Assembly: GCA_946530505.1 (NCBI GenBank)
Contig: CAMNAD010000005.1
Location: 1-19,890 of the forward strand
DNA length: 19,890 nt
Origin: an uncultured Bacteroidales bacterium
Lineage (GTDB): Bacteria > Bacteroidota > Bacteroidia > Bacteroidales > UBA932
Direction: 5' to 3'
In this document: positions 1-7,906 of the stretch, in pieces
How the letters are laid out: every line of letters begins with the position of its first letter
Position numbering within the stretch: position 1 is the stretch's first letter
The notes under the pieces: generated by a model
Database searches by the model: none
Seen by the model: only the letters and a program-made list of their open reading frames with translations
Told to the model about the DNA's origin: nothing
Made by a program: the position numbers and the translations under genes

Positions 1-1121
1 ATTACGATGTTTCCCTGATAGGCAACGGCAAGATCTACGAGATGAACCGCTGCCTCACCGGGCTGGCCAAGGCCTACCAGTTGTTCGGAGACGAGCGCCT
101 GCTCAAGGCCTGCACCAATGCCTGGGAGAGCATCAGGGCCAATCATCTTACAACCCTCGGAGGCCCCTGGGGAGGTATCAACTACTGCTGGGAGATCTTC
201 AACCGCGTCTCGGAATGGGCGCCCTACGAGTGCACAGAGACCTGCTCCGTGATGGAGTGGATGCATTTCAGCTGGGAGATGCTCAGGATTACCGGCGACG
301 GCAAATACGCCTCCGAAATCGAGAAGTCTTCCTACAATGCCTTGATGGCTGCACGCGCCGAGGACGGACTCCGCTGGGAATACTATGTCCGTACCAACGG
401 AGAAATGACTCCCCGCGGCGACTGGGCCTGCTGCTGGAGCAGCGGTATGACTTCGCTGGAAGACGTGCCCGTCTACATGTACGACACGAGGAAGGACGGC
501 ATCTACGTCAATATCATAAGCGAAAGCACTTACGAAACCAGCGTCCGCGGAAAGCAGGTCAAGGTTCAGCAAGTTTCCGACTATGCCCGCACAGGCAAGG
601 CGGAATTCGTCATCGGCGGCCAGGGATCATTCACCCTCGCAATCCATAACCCCGAATGGGCGGCTTCCTGCAAAGCCAGCGTCAACGGCATGGATGTGTA
701 TGCGAAGGTGAAGAACGGATACATCACTTTCAAACGCTCATGGAAAGACGGCGACAGGCTCCAAGTCGAGTTCCCGTTCGAAATCCGCACCCTCGAGAAG
801 ACCTGGGAATACCGCAACGCAGGCCCCAAGGAGCACAACTTCCCCAACTGGTACAACGGCTTCACCAACCACTACGTAACCTTCTCGGCAGGCCCTCTGG
901 TATTCGCAACAGACCACGCCGACAGCTTCGAGAAGCCCAACTCCATCAAACTGAGCCGCGAAGAGATCTCTGCGGCACAGTTGGTCAGGGTTGAGGGAGA
1001 AGGCGTCATGAACGCAAGTCCCGAACTCCATGTGGGAGGGCTGTACCTGAAACCGATTGCCATGATGCCACCTTTCGAAGAAGGGCCTCAGTGGCGTACT
1101 ACGTGGTTCCAGATAAAGTAA
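1..1121 (+). CDS. GH127/DUF1680-type beta-L-arabinofuranosidase-like glycoside hydrolase, 3' part
   Basis: The frame is open from nucleotide 3 without a start, so the gene begins left of the window. The visible part covers the end of the (alpha/alpha)6 catalytic domain and a C-terminal beta-rich domain. Numbering from the in-frame Met at nt 42, E66-T-C68 and C130-C131 (in WACCWSSG) match the Glu, Cys and Cys-Cys that hold zinc in characterised GH127 enzymes. In those enzymes the first Cys of the pair is the nucleophile. E51 is a candidate acid/base. Known GH127 members release beta-L-arabinofuranose, but DUF1680 proteins are diverse, so the substrate here is unproven. The true N-terminus, and so any signal peptide, is not visible. 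The gene converges on the next one, with only 7 bp between the stop codons. Confidence is high for the family and low for specificity. Confidence 0.85.
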   Translation, partial: YDVSLIGNGKIYEMNRCLTGLAKAYQLFGDERLLKACTNAWESIRANHLTTLGGPWGGINYCWEIFNRVSEWAPYECTETCSVMEWMHFSWEMLRITGDGKYASEIEKSSYNALMAARAEDGLRWEYYVRTNGEMTPRGDWACCWSSGMTSLEDVPVYMYDTRKDGIYVNIISESTYETSVRGKQVKVQQVSDYARTGKAEFVIGGQGSFTLAIHNPEWAASCKASVNGMDVYAKVKNGYITFKRSWKDGDRLQVEFPFEIRTLEKTWEYRNAGPKEHNFPNWYNGFTNHYVTFSAGPLVFATDHADSFEKPNSIKLSREEISAAQLVRVEGEGVMNASPELHVGGLYLKPIAMMPPFEEGPQWRTTWFQIK

Positions 1122-1128
1122 AAGGAGT

Positions 1129-1794
1129 TCAGAAAGTCATACTCACGTGCAGCCCGGCTATCCCGGGCTGCATTTGGAAATGCATGTTCTTGACCTTTGC
1201 GATACGGACCGCATCCATATATGAGAAGGTGTTCAATGCTATGATTCCGGCAATGCCCAAGGCTGTGCCCAAGGTCGGTTTTAGCGAGCCTTTTACAACC
1301 TGACTCATCTCCCCGTCTATAACTTTGTAGTCGCGCTTGAGCGTAGCGAAAGTGACATAATACATGGACGCTGCCCCGGCAAGATACAATGCCCCGGTCC
1401 CCCATTCTCCTTCCAGCATCTGCCCGAGTCCGGGAACGACAAAAGAGACGATGCCGAGCAGGTCGGGATTATAGGGATCGCTTTCCCGAGGAATATAGTC
1501 GTCGGGATCATAGTGTTCTCGCAGGTCAGAGTAATACCCGCTCAACTGGGAGGATGATGAAACGAGGTCCAGTTTCTCTCCATTTTCGAAATAGATACGG
1601 GAAACCTGGTCCGTATCTATGGACAGCAAGGGCCCGGCAGGATCGGAATACAGGTTGTAACTTATTCTGGAAGGGCCGAATATGACACCGGTAGCCTCTA
1701 TTGTCTGTCCCTTGCGGGTAACGATGATATCCTGGGCATTCAAGGCTGTCGAAACGAGCAACAGCAAAGAAACAACAAGTATACGGTATCTCAT
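1129..1794 (-). CDS. Hypothetical secreted/membrane protein with PGLGQ motif (DUF5683-like)
   Basis: A 221-residue protein with an N-terminal signal peptide (about residues 1-20, ending LNAQ). Next comes a small beta-rich region of the kind often seen in Bacteroidota proteins, with the patterns DIIVTRKGQTIEA and IYFENGEK. The C-terminal half is hydrophobic: a SFVVPGLGQ motif near residue 120, then segments around 133-150 (GALYLAGAASMYYVTFA) and 172-190 (GTALGIAGIIALNTFSY). The PGLGQ motif followed by paired hydrophobic segments resembles DUF5683-type proteins, but I assign no function. The gene sits alone: its own promoter lies inside the terminator region of the upstream operon, and it converges with the GH127-like gene. 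Nothing visible links it to glycan use. Confidence 0.75.
   Translation of the reverse strand: MRYRILVVSLLLLVSTALNAQDIIVTRKGQTIEATGVIFGPSRISYNLYSDPAGPLLSIDTDQVSRIYFENGEKLDLVSSSSQLSGYYSDLREHYDPDDYIPRESDPYNPDLLGIVSFVVPGLGQMLEGEWGTGALYLAGAASMYYVTFATLKRDYKVIDGEMSQVVKGSLKPTLGTALGIAGIIALNTFSYMDAVRIAKVKNMHFQMQPGIAGLHVSMTF
1148..1172. repeat. 10-bp perfect inverted repeat (hairpin) in the 3' end of a coding region
   Basis: TGCAGCCCGG (1148-1157) is followed by a 5-base loop (1158-1162) and then CCGGGCTGCA (1163-1172). It lies within the last codons of the hypothetical gene at 1129-1794 and about 26 bases past the stop of the GH127-like gene. Neither strand has a proper U-run straight after the stem, so it is at best an imperfect terminator for the convergent pair. 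It may instead stabilise an mRNA end or be a by-product of the codons. Confidence 0.35.
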
Positions 1795-1814
1795 GGCATC
1801 TCTTTATTACACGG

Positions 1815-1845
1815 CAAATATAAGCATAAAAAGGCCGGCTGCAAA
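1815..1845 (-). promoter_or_regulatory. Bacteroidota-type promoter for the small hypothetical gene
   Basis: Read on the minus strand, TTTG (1845-1842) is followed by a 19-bp spacer and TATATTTG (1822-1815). This matches the Bacteroidota vegetative consensus TTTG / TAnnTTTG at the expected spacing. The predicted transcription start is a few bases downstream, near 1808, giving a leader of about 14 bases before the ATG at 1794. The -33 element falls in the loop of the terminator that ends the preceding operon. Confidence 0.65.
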
Positions 1846-1857
1846 AACAGCCGGCCT
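1828..1857 (-). terminator. Rho-independent terminator of the SusC/SusD operon
   Basis: On the minus strand, 21 bases past the stop of the last operon gene, there is a perfect 10-bp GC-rich stem: AGGCCGGCTG (1857-1848 as its complement arm) and CAGCCGGCCT (1841-1832). The loop is six bases, TTTTTG, and a TTTT run (1831-1828) follows. Position, stem strength and U-run all fit an intrinsic terminator for the six-gene operon at 1878-14344. Confidence 0.85.
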
Positions 1858-1877
1858 GAAATTGGATTAATCAAGAA

Positions 1878-4688
1878 TTAGTCCATGGTAGTATCAAACG
1901 TAGGATGTGCGGCTGCACCGGTCCAGTTGAAATAACCATTCTTGACGTAGTAGTTCTGCCACTCGTTGAGAGCCTGAAGGAGAGTAGTGCAATCAATGCT
2001 GTTTGCAGTGACAGGCATAGCGAGGTTACCGTCAGCGTCGAATCCGACTACGGTAGTTGCATTGGCAGCCGTACCATCCGAACCAACAGCGGGAAGAACG
2101 TCCTTCGGGAAGTAGCAGTAATGCACATAGTTGCCATTCTGACGCCCTGCAATGGCACCGATGAACTTGTCGGCACCTTCGACAGGAGCCTTCTTGGATA
2201 CGGTTCCTACATATCCCACGTTGTAATCGTTCTGCAGACGCTGACTGTCATTGGCCCAGACGTCTCCGGCGATACCGCCTGCGTAAGGCTTGATATGATC
2301 CTCAACGGCATAAAGGACGTCTCCGTCATTGTAGCTGTTGTTGATACGGAGGTGTGCCCTGGTCCTGTATGAGGCATTCCAGGAGCTGCATCCTCCGGCG
2401 AGACCGCCGACGAAGATACCATTATCCTTCACGGACTGCCAGTTGGCGGTAATTGTTCCGTGGTTCACGCAGTTGAGTATGGATGTCATTACTGCATAAC
2501 GTCCGCCGGTCATACCGACCATGCCGCCGACCCAGAAGCCGCCGGTAATATTTCCTTCATTGATGCACTGTTTGATCTGTACATCTCCACCAAGGGTATT
2601 ACGGCCTGCATAGACCCTTCCTGCTATACCAGCCACTCCGTTTGCGCCATTTGCAGCAGCGTCGGTAGCAGTCGCAGAGACATTGCCCTTGTTCACGCAT
2701 TCAACGAAGCTGGGAACATATGTAGAGAAGGGTATTACCATTCCGGCAATACCACCGGTGCCAGGATTGGCATTCCAGCGGGATCCACCATAGTAAACCT
2801 TGCTTGCGACAACTTCGCCGTTGTTGGTACACTTCTGCAAAAGAGGGGTACTGTATTGATTGTTGGTGCAGATGATGTTACCAGCAATACCTCCGATACC
2901 GCCTGCGCCCTTGATGATACCGTTATTGGTGCACTCCTTGAGAACGGCAGCAGTGTTGATATAGCCTGCAATACCGCCGGCCACGCTTCCGTGCTGCATA
3001 CCCATCTGCGAGTCAGCCCGCAGATTGAGGGCGCCGGCAGCCTCGATGGTTCCGCTGTTGGTTCCATTGGTAACATTGCTCCAATAGAGTTGTCCGGCGA
3101 TACCGCCGATCTTGATGAACCCGTTCACGTTGCCGGTGTTGGCAACATCTTCCAAAGAACAGTTCTGGGCATATCCTGCTACACCGCCGGTTCCGTTGGT
3201 CCAAGTACCATTCGAAACATTGATGGCAGTAAGCACATAAATGCCATAAGGAGTATTGAACACTGCGGTAGCGTCTTCTGCGATATCGTTGATATTGCCT
3301 GAATTGGAGCAGTTCTTGAACGTATCGTGGAATGCATATGCAGAAATACCTGCAATGGTGTACTTGCCGGTTATATCACCGCTGTTGACGCAGTTCTCCA
3401 TGTCGGTATAGGAACTGTACCCGGCAATACCTGCACTCTGGACGCCGGCAGTGGTAACCTTGATGGAAGAAGTGATATTCTTTACGGTAATATGAGTTTT
3501 TTCACCACCACGTGCATATCCGATAAGACCGCCGGCATAATTGCCGGTAGCATTGACGGAACCGCTGATCTTCAAGTCGGTGATAGAGGCGCCTTCATCT
3601 ACAAGACCAAAGAGTGCGCAGTAGCTCTGGCTCTTGCAATTCTCTCCCTCGATATCAACCTTGATGCTGTGATTGTTGCCGGCGAAATGGCCTGCGAAGG
3701 GGAACTGCTCGTCGGCTGCGATATAATATCCGATAGGGGTATTCACGCCATCCTCGACATCGGTGTCAAGTTTGATGTATTTGTCTGCATACGGGTTTCC
3801 AAGGTTTACGGAAGCGACGAATGCGCCCCACTCGCCAAGGTTGGAAATAACGTAAGGGTTGCCCTCGGTTCCTTCACCGGAGAGACCTTTGGAAAGGTCG
3901 TTGCCGATGGTTCCAAGAGGAACGATGGTATTGATGGCGACTTCGTTGGACTGGGAAGATGTCAGAGTCTGATAACCGCCGTTTCCGCGAAGTGCCGTTA
4001 CTGAGAATTCTTCTGCATAAGTGCCGGGAGCGACAGCGATGTAATAATCACCGTCCACGCCACCGACAGCTATGGTTGCGCTCTTTGTGCCGGACTTTGC
4101 AGTCAGGACGGGATCCGCACCGCTGAGGTCCGCCTCATACGTGCCGACCATTGCATTCTTGGCATTTACCTGAAGGATCTCGATAACGTTTCCGGAATTG
4201 ATATTCACCTTGAGAACAGCGGTGACATTGCGCATCTGGAGATTGGTTCCCTTTGACTGTGCTGCGCAGATGTTAGCGCTGGCAAACAGACCGTCAGGAT
4301 TGCTGGGCAGCTTTATACCGACCTTGCCGGCACTGCAGCCATTGGCTGCGGTAGCAGGATAAACGGCAAAATACATCGTATCCTTCATGCTCACTTCCAG
4401 TTCTGCGGAAGCAAGTCCGGTAGCGGCGGCAGGAACTTCTACGTCCTGGGAATACGTTCCGGTAGCATTGTAGATGCGGACCACGTCTCCGGCAGTCCAG
4501 GTAGTCTTGCCACCTACAAGGGCGGTCTTGGTATCGGAACCGCCAAGAGAGAGAGTAAGCACGGTCTTCTCGCCGGAAGCGATTGCTTCGGGTTCGACAA
4601 GTTCTGCTTCTTTTGCACATGATGCAACTGCCAGAGCGCTGATAGCTGCATAAAGGAATAATCTTATCTGTTTCATATTCATGTTCAT
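1878..4688 (-). CDS. Surface lipoprotein with fimbrillin-like N-terminus and GLUG-type repeats
   Basis: A 936-residue predicted lipoprotein, last gene of the operon. The lipobox is VASC with Cys24. The Met codons at 1, 3 and 5 are all possible starts, and Met5 (MKQIRL) is a plausible one. Residues about 40-260 resemble the N-terminal domain of fimbrillin-family proteins (DTKTAL...TTWTAGDVVRIY). Residues about 265-860 hold roughly eleven degenerate repeats built on C-x-N-x-G-x-I followed by GGIAGY, typical of GLUG-motif proteins that probably fold as a beta-solenoid. A short C-terminal cap (about 895-936, LLQALNEWQNYY) follows. No catalytic motif is seen. The gene starts 16 bp after the upstream stop and is followed by a strong terminator. 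It is probably a surface-exposed adhesive or glycan-binding protein; the ligand is unknown. Confidence 0.88.
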   Translation of the reverse strand: MNMNMKQIRLFLYAAISALAVASCAKEAELVEPEAIASGEKTVLTLSLGGSDTKTALVGGKTTWTAGDVVRIYNATGTYSQDVEVPAAATGLASAELEVSMKDTMYFAVYPATAANGCSAGKVGIKLPSNPDGLFASANICAAQSKGTNLQMRNVTAVLKVNINSGNVIEILQVNAKNAMVGTYEADLSGADPVLTAKSGTKSATIAVGGVDGDYYIAVAPGTYAEEFSVTALRGNGGYQTLTSSQSNEVAINTIVPLGTIGNDLSKGLSGEGTEGNPYVISNLGEWGAFVASVNLGNPYADKYIKLDTDVEDGVNTPIGYYIAADEQFPFAGHFAGNNHSIKVDIEGENCKSQSYCALFGLVDEGASITDLKISGSVNATGNYAGGLIGYARGGEKTHITVKNITSSIKVTTAGVQSAGIAGYSSYTDMENCVNSGDITGKYTIAGISAYAFHDTFKNCSNSGNINDIAEDATAVFNTPYGIYVLTAINVSNGTWTNGTGGVAGYAQNCSLEDVANTGNVNGFIKIGGIAGQLYWSNVTNGTNSGTIEAAGALNLRADSQMGMQHGSVAGGIAGYINTAAVLKECTNNGIIKGAGGIGGIAGNIICTNNQYSTPLLQKCTNNGEVVASKVYYGGSRWNANPGTGGIAGMVIPFSTYVPSFVECVNKGNVSATATDAAANGANGVAGIAGRVYAGRNTLGGDVQIKQCINEGNITGGFWVGGMVGMTGGRYAVMTSILNCVNHGTITANWQSVKDNGIFVGGLAGGCSSWNASYRTRAHLRINNSYNDGDVLYAVEDHIKPYAGGIAGDVWANDSQRLQNDYNVGYVGTVSKKAPVEGADKFIGAIAGRQNGNYVHYCYFPKDVLPAVGSDGTAANATTVVGFDADGNLAMPVTANSIDCTTLLQALNEWQNYYVKNGYFNWTGAAAHPTFDTTMD
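2109..3896 (-). repeat. GLUG-type protein repeat region (about 11 degenerate units)
   Basis: The repeats are at protein level: units such as ENCVNSGDITG, KECTNNGIIKG, VECVNKGNVSA, KQCINEGNITG and LNCVNHGTITA, each alternating with a GGIAGY-like strand. Spacing varies from about 25 to 50 residues. The DNA has diverged between units, so this is an old protein repeat and not a recent tandem duplication. Confidence 0.8.
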
Positions 4689-4704
4689 TTAAGCAGTTAT
4701 ACAA

Positions 4705-6678
4705 TTACCATTTCCAACTGCCGTCACCATAATTCTCAAGGCCGTCGCCGATGGAGGTCTTGGGAACCATAATAGCGAATCCCTTATGAACCTTTGCCCA
4801 GTCGGCATCGGTCATTTCAGTACCGTCACGCTTGGAAATGTTGAACGCACGATAGGTGAATGTTCCCCACCAAGCATCTGTAACCTCGGTCACATTTGCA
4901 GTGACATTGCCGGGGCGGGAAGGACGTCCGTCTTTGCCGTCATTTGCGGTGGAAAGAGTCTTCCATCCTTCCGGACGATACTGGAGAGTATTGTCGAGAA
5001 GAACGATGAGCGTACCAACGGGCAGTGCATCGTGAGGGAATACATGGGTAGCGGCAAACTTGCGGTTTGTGCTTCCGGTGCTTCCGCTGAAACCTGCCAT
5101 AATCGTCGAAGGCGAATCGGCGGCAATAGTGGACTTCTGGGCGGCGCTTGAATTGTAGAATGCATTGTGAATCATTGTCACAGGCATCTCCACATAGTTG
5201 TTAAGCATGGATTCGGGATATCCGAGAGCTGCCATGCCTGCCTTGAGAAGAGCCATGTCGACAGCACTCTTGTAAGGAGCATAGTTTACAGATTCCGTCA
5301 CCTTCAGAGGAGCGGAAACTGCAGCCTTGACAGCTTCCTTGATGGCAGGGAGATAATCGCTTTCGTACTGATAGCGGGCTGCCTTTCCGTCGTCGGTAAG
5401 ATCGTCGGGCAGGTACTTGAGATCATCGATGCTCTTGCCTGTAAGCGTTGCGGCCCAGGTGTAAGCGGCAACGGGACGACCGATATTGTAGGAGAGGTTC
5501 TTGTTGTCGCTGCTGGTGAGGTTATCCTCGAAATGAGAGGTACGGAGGTTCTGAATGGCGGTGCCGGTAGGAATGATGACACTGATATCGCTATTGGCCT
5601 TGATGATCGTAGCCACGGCGTCGGAGATAGCCTCATACTGTTCCGCCCCGTTCTTGGGAGCCCATCCCATGTTCCAAGCGATAGGAGTGAAAGGATTGGA
5701 TACGCGAATAGCCTTCACGAGATCTGCGGCGGCGGCATACTTGCTTTCATCCGCTGCATTGGCGACAGTCTGGCCGATAACGATATAATCCCAATCTTCA
5801 GGTTCGAGGACAGAAACGGCCGAAGTGTCTTTCGTAACCCAAGTCTCGTCCTCGATGCAGTTGAACTTGTAAACATTCGTAGAATCGGATATGGACGCGA
5901 TATGTTTTTCAAGATCGCTGTCATCGATATAGAGATTGCCAAGGCGGATGCTGGTGTATCCCATTTCCTTGAGGACGGGATATAGATAATTCATTGCAGC
6001 TGTAGTACCGGTATTACCGAAAGCAAGAATGCTGATGGCGTTGGGATCGATATTGGCAGCCTTCTGAGTAACGGTGAACGTTGCTTTCACATTTGCATCG
6101 GATGCAGCGGAGAAAACGACCTCGCCTTCGCGGGCGGCACCGCTGTCATTGATGGAGACCTCGAGAGTCTGCACTCCGTCCTTCACTTCCTTGGCCTTGA
6201 TCCAGGTGACAGAAGGAGTGACATTTACCTCGTCATTGGATGTGAAAGAAACGCTTATGGTCTCTCCACGAGGATTGACTTTCTGGGAAGTTGCACCGAG
6301 TTCGACAATGGCATCTCCGGCTGCCTGTGTAATGGCCACTACAGCCTTCTCAGTGCCCGCAGTGATAGTGACATTGCCTGTCCTCTGTTTTGCGGTGGGG
6401 TTTGCGTGATAGCCGATGACGACCGTTGAATTGGTCATTGCCTTGGTAGCAGAATAATAGAGCCACTGCTGAGCGTCATTGGCGATAGTGACGGTGAGCT
6501 TGGCATTTGCCGAAACCGGAATCTCGACAGTGCCCTCACCCTTTTCAGCAACAAAAGAAGTCGTAGCGACCTCGATTGCATCGGGTTCTGCAGGTGCAGG
6601 CTCCTCCTTCTTTTCCTTATGGCAAGACATAAGGATCAAAGAAGAAACAGCCAGAAGTGCTAATAATTTTTTCTTCAT
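4705..6678 (-). CDS. Surface lipoprotein: two BACON domains plus DUF4886-like (SGNH-fold) domain, probably catalytically dead
   Basis: A 657-residue predicted lipoprotein (lipobox LMSC, Cys19; charged tether EKKEEPAPAEPD). Residues about 35-119 and 125-207 are two BACON-type beta-sandwiches, each ending in a VxxTQxA-like strand. Residues about 214-420 resemble DUF4886, an SGNH-hydrolase-clan family: ISILAFGN..., RLGNLYIDDSDLEKH, WDYIVIGQ and GRPVAAYTWAATLTGK. The family's usual GNS block is GNT here (T223), and the usual D-G-x-H before the GRxxAA stretch reads D391-N-K-N394, so the likely nucleophile and His are both replaced. Residues about 455-657 form a C-terminal region I do not recognise. 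BACON domains often act as spacers or binding modules at the cell surface. A glycan-binding pseudo-esterase is the likeliest reading. It begins 25 bp after the upstream gene. Confidence 0.85.
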   Translation of the reverse strand: MKKKLLALLAVSSLILMSCHKEKKEEPAPAEPDAIEVATTSFVAEKGEGTVEIPVSANAKLTVTIANDAQQWLYYSATKAMTNSTVVIGYHANPTAKQRTGNVTITAGTEKAVVAITQAAGDAIVELGATSQKVNPRGETISVSFTSNDEVNVTPSVTWIKAKEVKDGVQTLEVSINDSGAAREGEVVFSAASDANVKATFTVTQKAANIDPNAISILAFGNTGTTAAMNYLYPVLKEMGYTSIRLGNLYIDDSDLEKHIASISDSTNVYKFNCIEDETWVTKDTSAVSVLEPEDWDYIVIGQTVANAADESKYAAAADLVKAIRVSNPFTPIAWNMGWAPKNGAEQYEAISDAVATIIKANSDISVIIPTGTAIQNLRTSHFEDNLTSSDNKNLSYNIGRPVAAYTWAATLTGKSIDDLKYLPDDLTDDGKAARYQYESDYLPAIKEAVKAAVSAPLKVTESVNYAPYKSAVDMALLKAGMAALGYPESMLNNYVEMPVTMIHNAFYNSSAAQKSTIAADSPSTIMAGFSGSTGSTNRKFAATHVFPHDALPVGTLIVLLDNTLQYRPEGWKTLSTANDGKDGRPSRPGNVTANVTEVTDAWWGTFTYRAFNISKRDGTEMTDADWAKVHKGFAIMVPKTSIGDGLENYGDGSWKW

Positions 6679-6703
6679 AGAATTTATAATTTGTGGTTAA
6701 AGA

Positions 6704-7894
6704 TTAATCTGCAAGTGCTGCGGCATAACCGAAGGCCTCGAATTCCCAGAGGTCCACGAAACCGCTTGTATTGTATGAGTTCCTGAACACGATGGCGACA
6801 TAGCGTCCGGACACCCTTTCTTCGGGGACGAATTCCTGGACCGGATCGTTCTGATTGAGAGCGACGGAAAGGACAGGATCGCCATAGTTCTTCGCATAAT
6901 TTGAGTCGTCCGGATTGAACTTCTTATCGGAAACATAAATGTTCACGGAACGGATATACCGCCTTGTCTGGCCATCCGGATCGGGATCCTGATAAAACAC
7001 GAACTTGTTGAAAGTCATTGCATTATCGCCCACTTCCTTCGTATCGATCACGATTATCTTAGGCCAGTTGTTGCGATACTGTGCATTGTTGGAACTGAAC
7101 CAGCGGCTGGATGAATTGTCCTTGATTCCGTCCATTATCAATTCAGGCTTGAAAGACTCACGGATCTGATTGGCAGTTACAGTGAAAGTAGCTTTGGTGG
7201 CATCTATATTATAGGCTATCGGCTCCGGACACTTGAACCAGTTGCCGGTCCATACGGTATCTATGCCTTCAGCAGCGCAGTATGCCGACTGTACCTCGAT
7301 GTACTTTCCTTTTTTGGCTCCGGGAAGTATCACCTCCGTCTCGGAAGAATACACGGGGCAACCCTCTACCACCTGCCCCTTGGCATCGGTGTAGCGGAAT
7401 TTGCTCACGGCCACCTCATCGGTAGGCTTGTTCATCGTCACGACGGCATCGTTGCCGACCATCCGCACGAATTTCACCGTACGCTCCGCATGGGATACAA
7501 GCCAGCTCTCTCCAAACGGAGCGGTGGTGATTTCCTCTGCGAGGGATTGATTGCCTTCGGCATCGTAGTTGATGATGTTGAAAGTATATGCCCTGTCTTC
7601 AAGATCCGAAATGACCGTCTCGAGTTTTCCGTCGGGATAATCGGAATAATTGAACTCCTGGGACTTGGTGTAGCTGTCCCAGAACACCTTGACTGTTCTC
7701 AGCGAAGGATCCATCGGGGCGTCCCACTTCAAGATAATCCTCCGGTAGCCGCGCTGTGCCTCGATATTGATGGGTTTTGCGGGGTAGACATATCCGCCTT
7801 CTTTCACAAACTCCTTGTAGACGGCGTCCTGTTTTGCACAGGAAGCGGCAGCAAGGGCGGAAAACGCAAGAATGATATATAATGCTCTTTTCAT
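6704..7894 (-). CDS. DUF4998 lipoprotein with C-terminal discoidin-like (F5/8 type C) domain
   Basis: A 396-residue predicted lipoprotein (signal ending AAASC, Cys19). Residues about 35-215 fit DUF4998, a Bacteroidota domain made of FN3-like sandwiches, with the pattern INIEAQRGYRRIILKWDAP near the start. Residues about 240-390 look like a discoidin-type jelly-roll: PELIMDGIKDNSSSRWFSS, then PKIIVIDT and a closing strand VDLWEFEAFGY. Such proteins usually follow susC/susD in polysaccharide utilisation loci and are thought to be surface glycan-binding proteins. No enzyme motif is seen. It begins 12 bp after the upstream gene and ends 25 bp before the next, consistent with co-transcription. Confidence 0.85.
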   Translation of the reverse strand: MKRALYIILAFSALAAASCAKQDAVYKEFVKEGGYVYPAKPINIEAQRGYRRIILKWDAPMDPSLRTVKVFWDSYTKSQEFNYSDYPDGKLETVISDLEDRAYTFNIINYDAEGNQSLAEEITTAPFGESWLVSHAERTVKFVRMVGNDAVVTMNKPTDEVAVSKFRYTDAKGQVVEGCPVYSSETEVILPGAKKGKYIEVQSAYCAAEGIDTVWTGNWFKCPEPIAYNIDATKATFTVTANQIRESFKPELIMDGIKDNSSSRWFSSNNAQYRNNWPKIIVIDTKEVGDNAMTFNKFVFYQDPDPDGQTRRYIRSVNIYVSDKKFNPDDSNYAKNYGDPVLSVALNQNDPVQEFVPEERVSGRYVAIVFRNSYNTSGFVDLWEFEAFGYAAALAD

Positions 7895-7906
7895 AGTGTA
7901 CGGATA

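Noticed and set aside
2109..3896. Repeated motifs considered as a CRISPR array or DNA tandem repeat
   Set aside because: The repetition is at protein level, irregular in spacing and diverged in DNA. There are no identical direct repeats or spacers.
2460..4004. Long plus-strand open frames (280 and 225 residues) opposite the GLUG gene
   Set aside because: They mirror the repeat codons of the minus-strand gene, which has a lipobox, a fimbrillin-like domain and a coherent repeat pattern. No independent evidence supports the plus frames.
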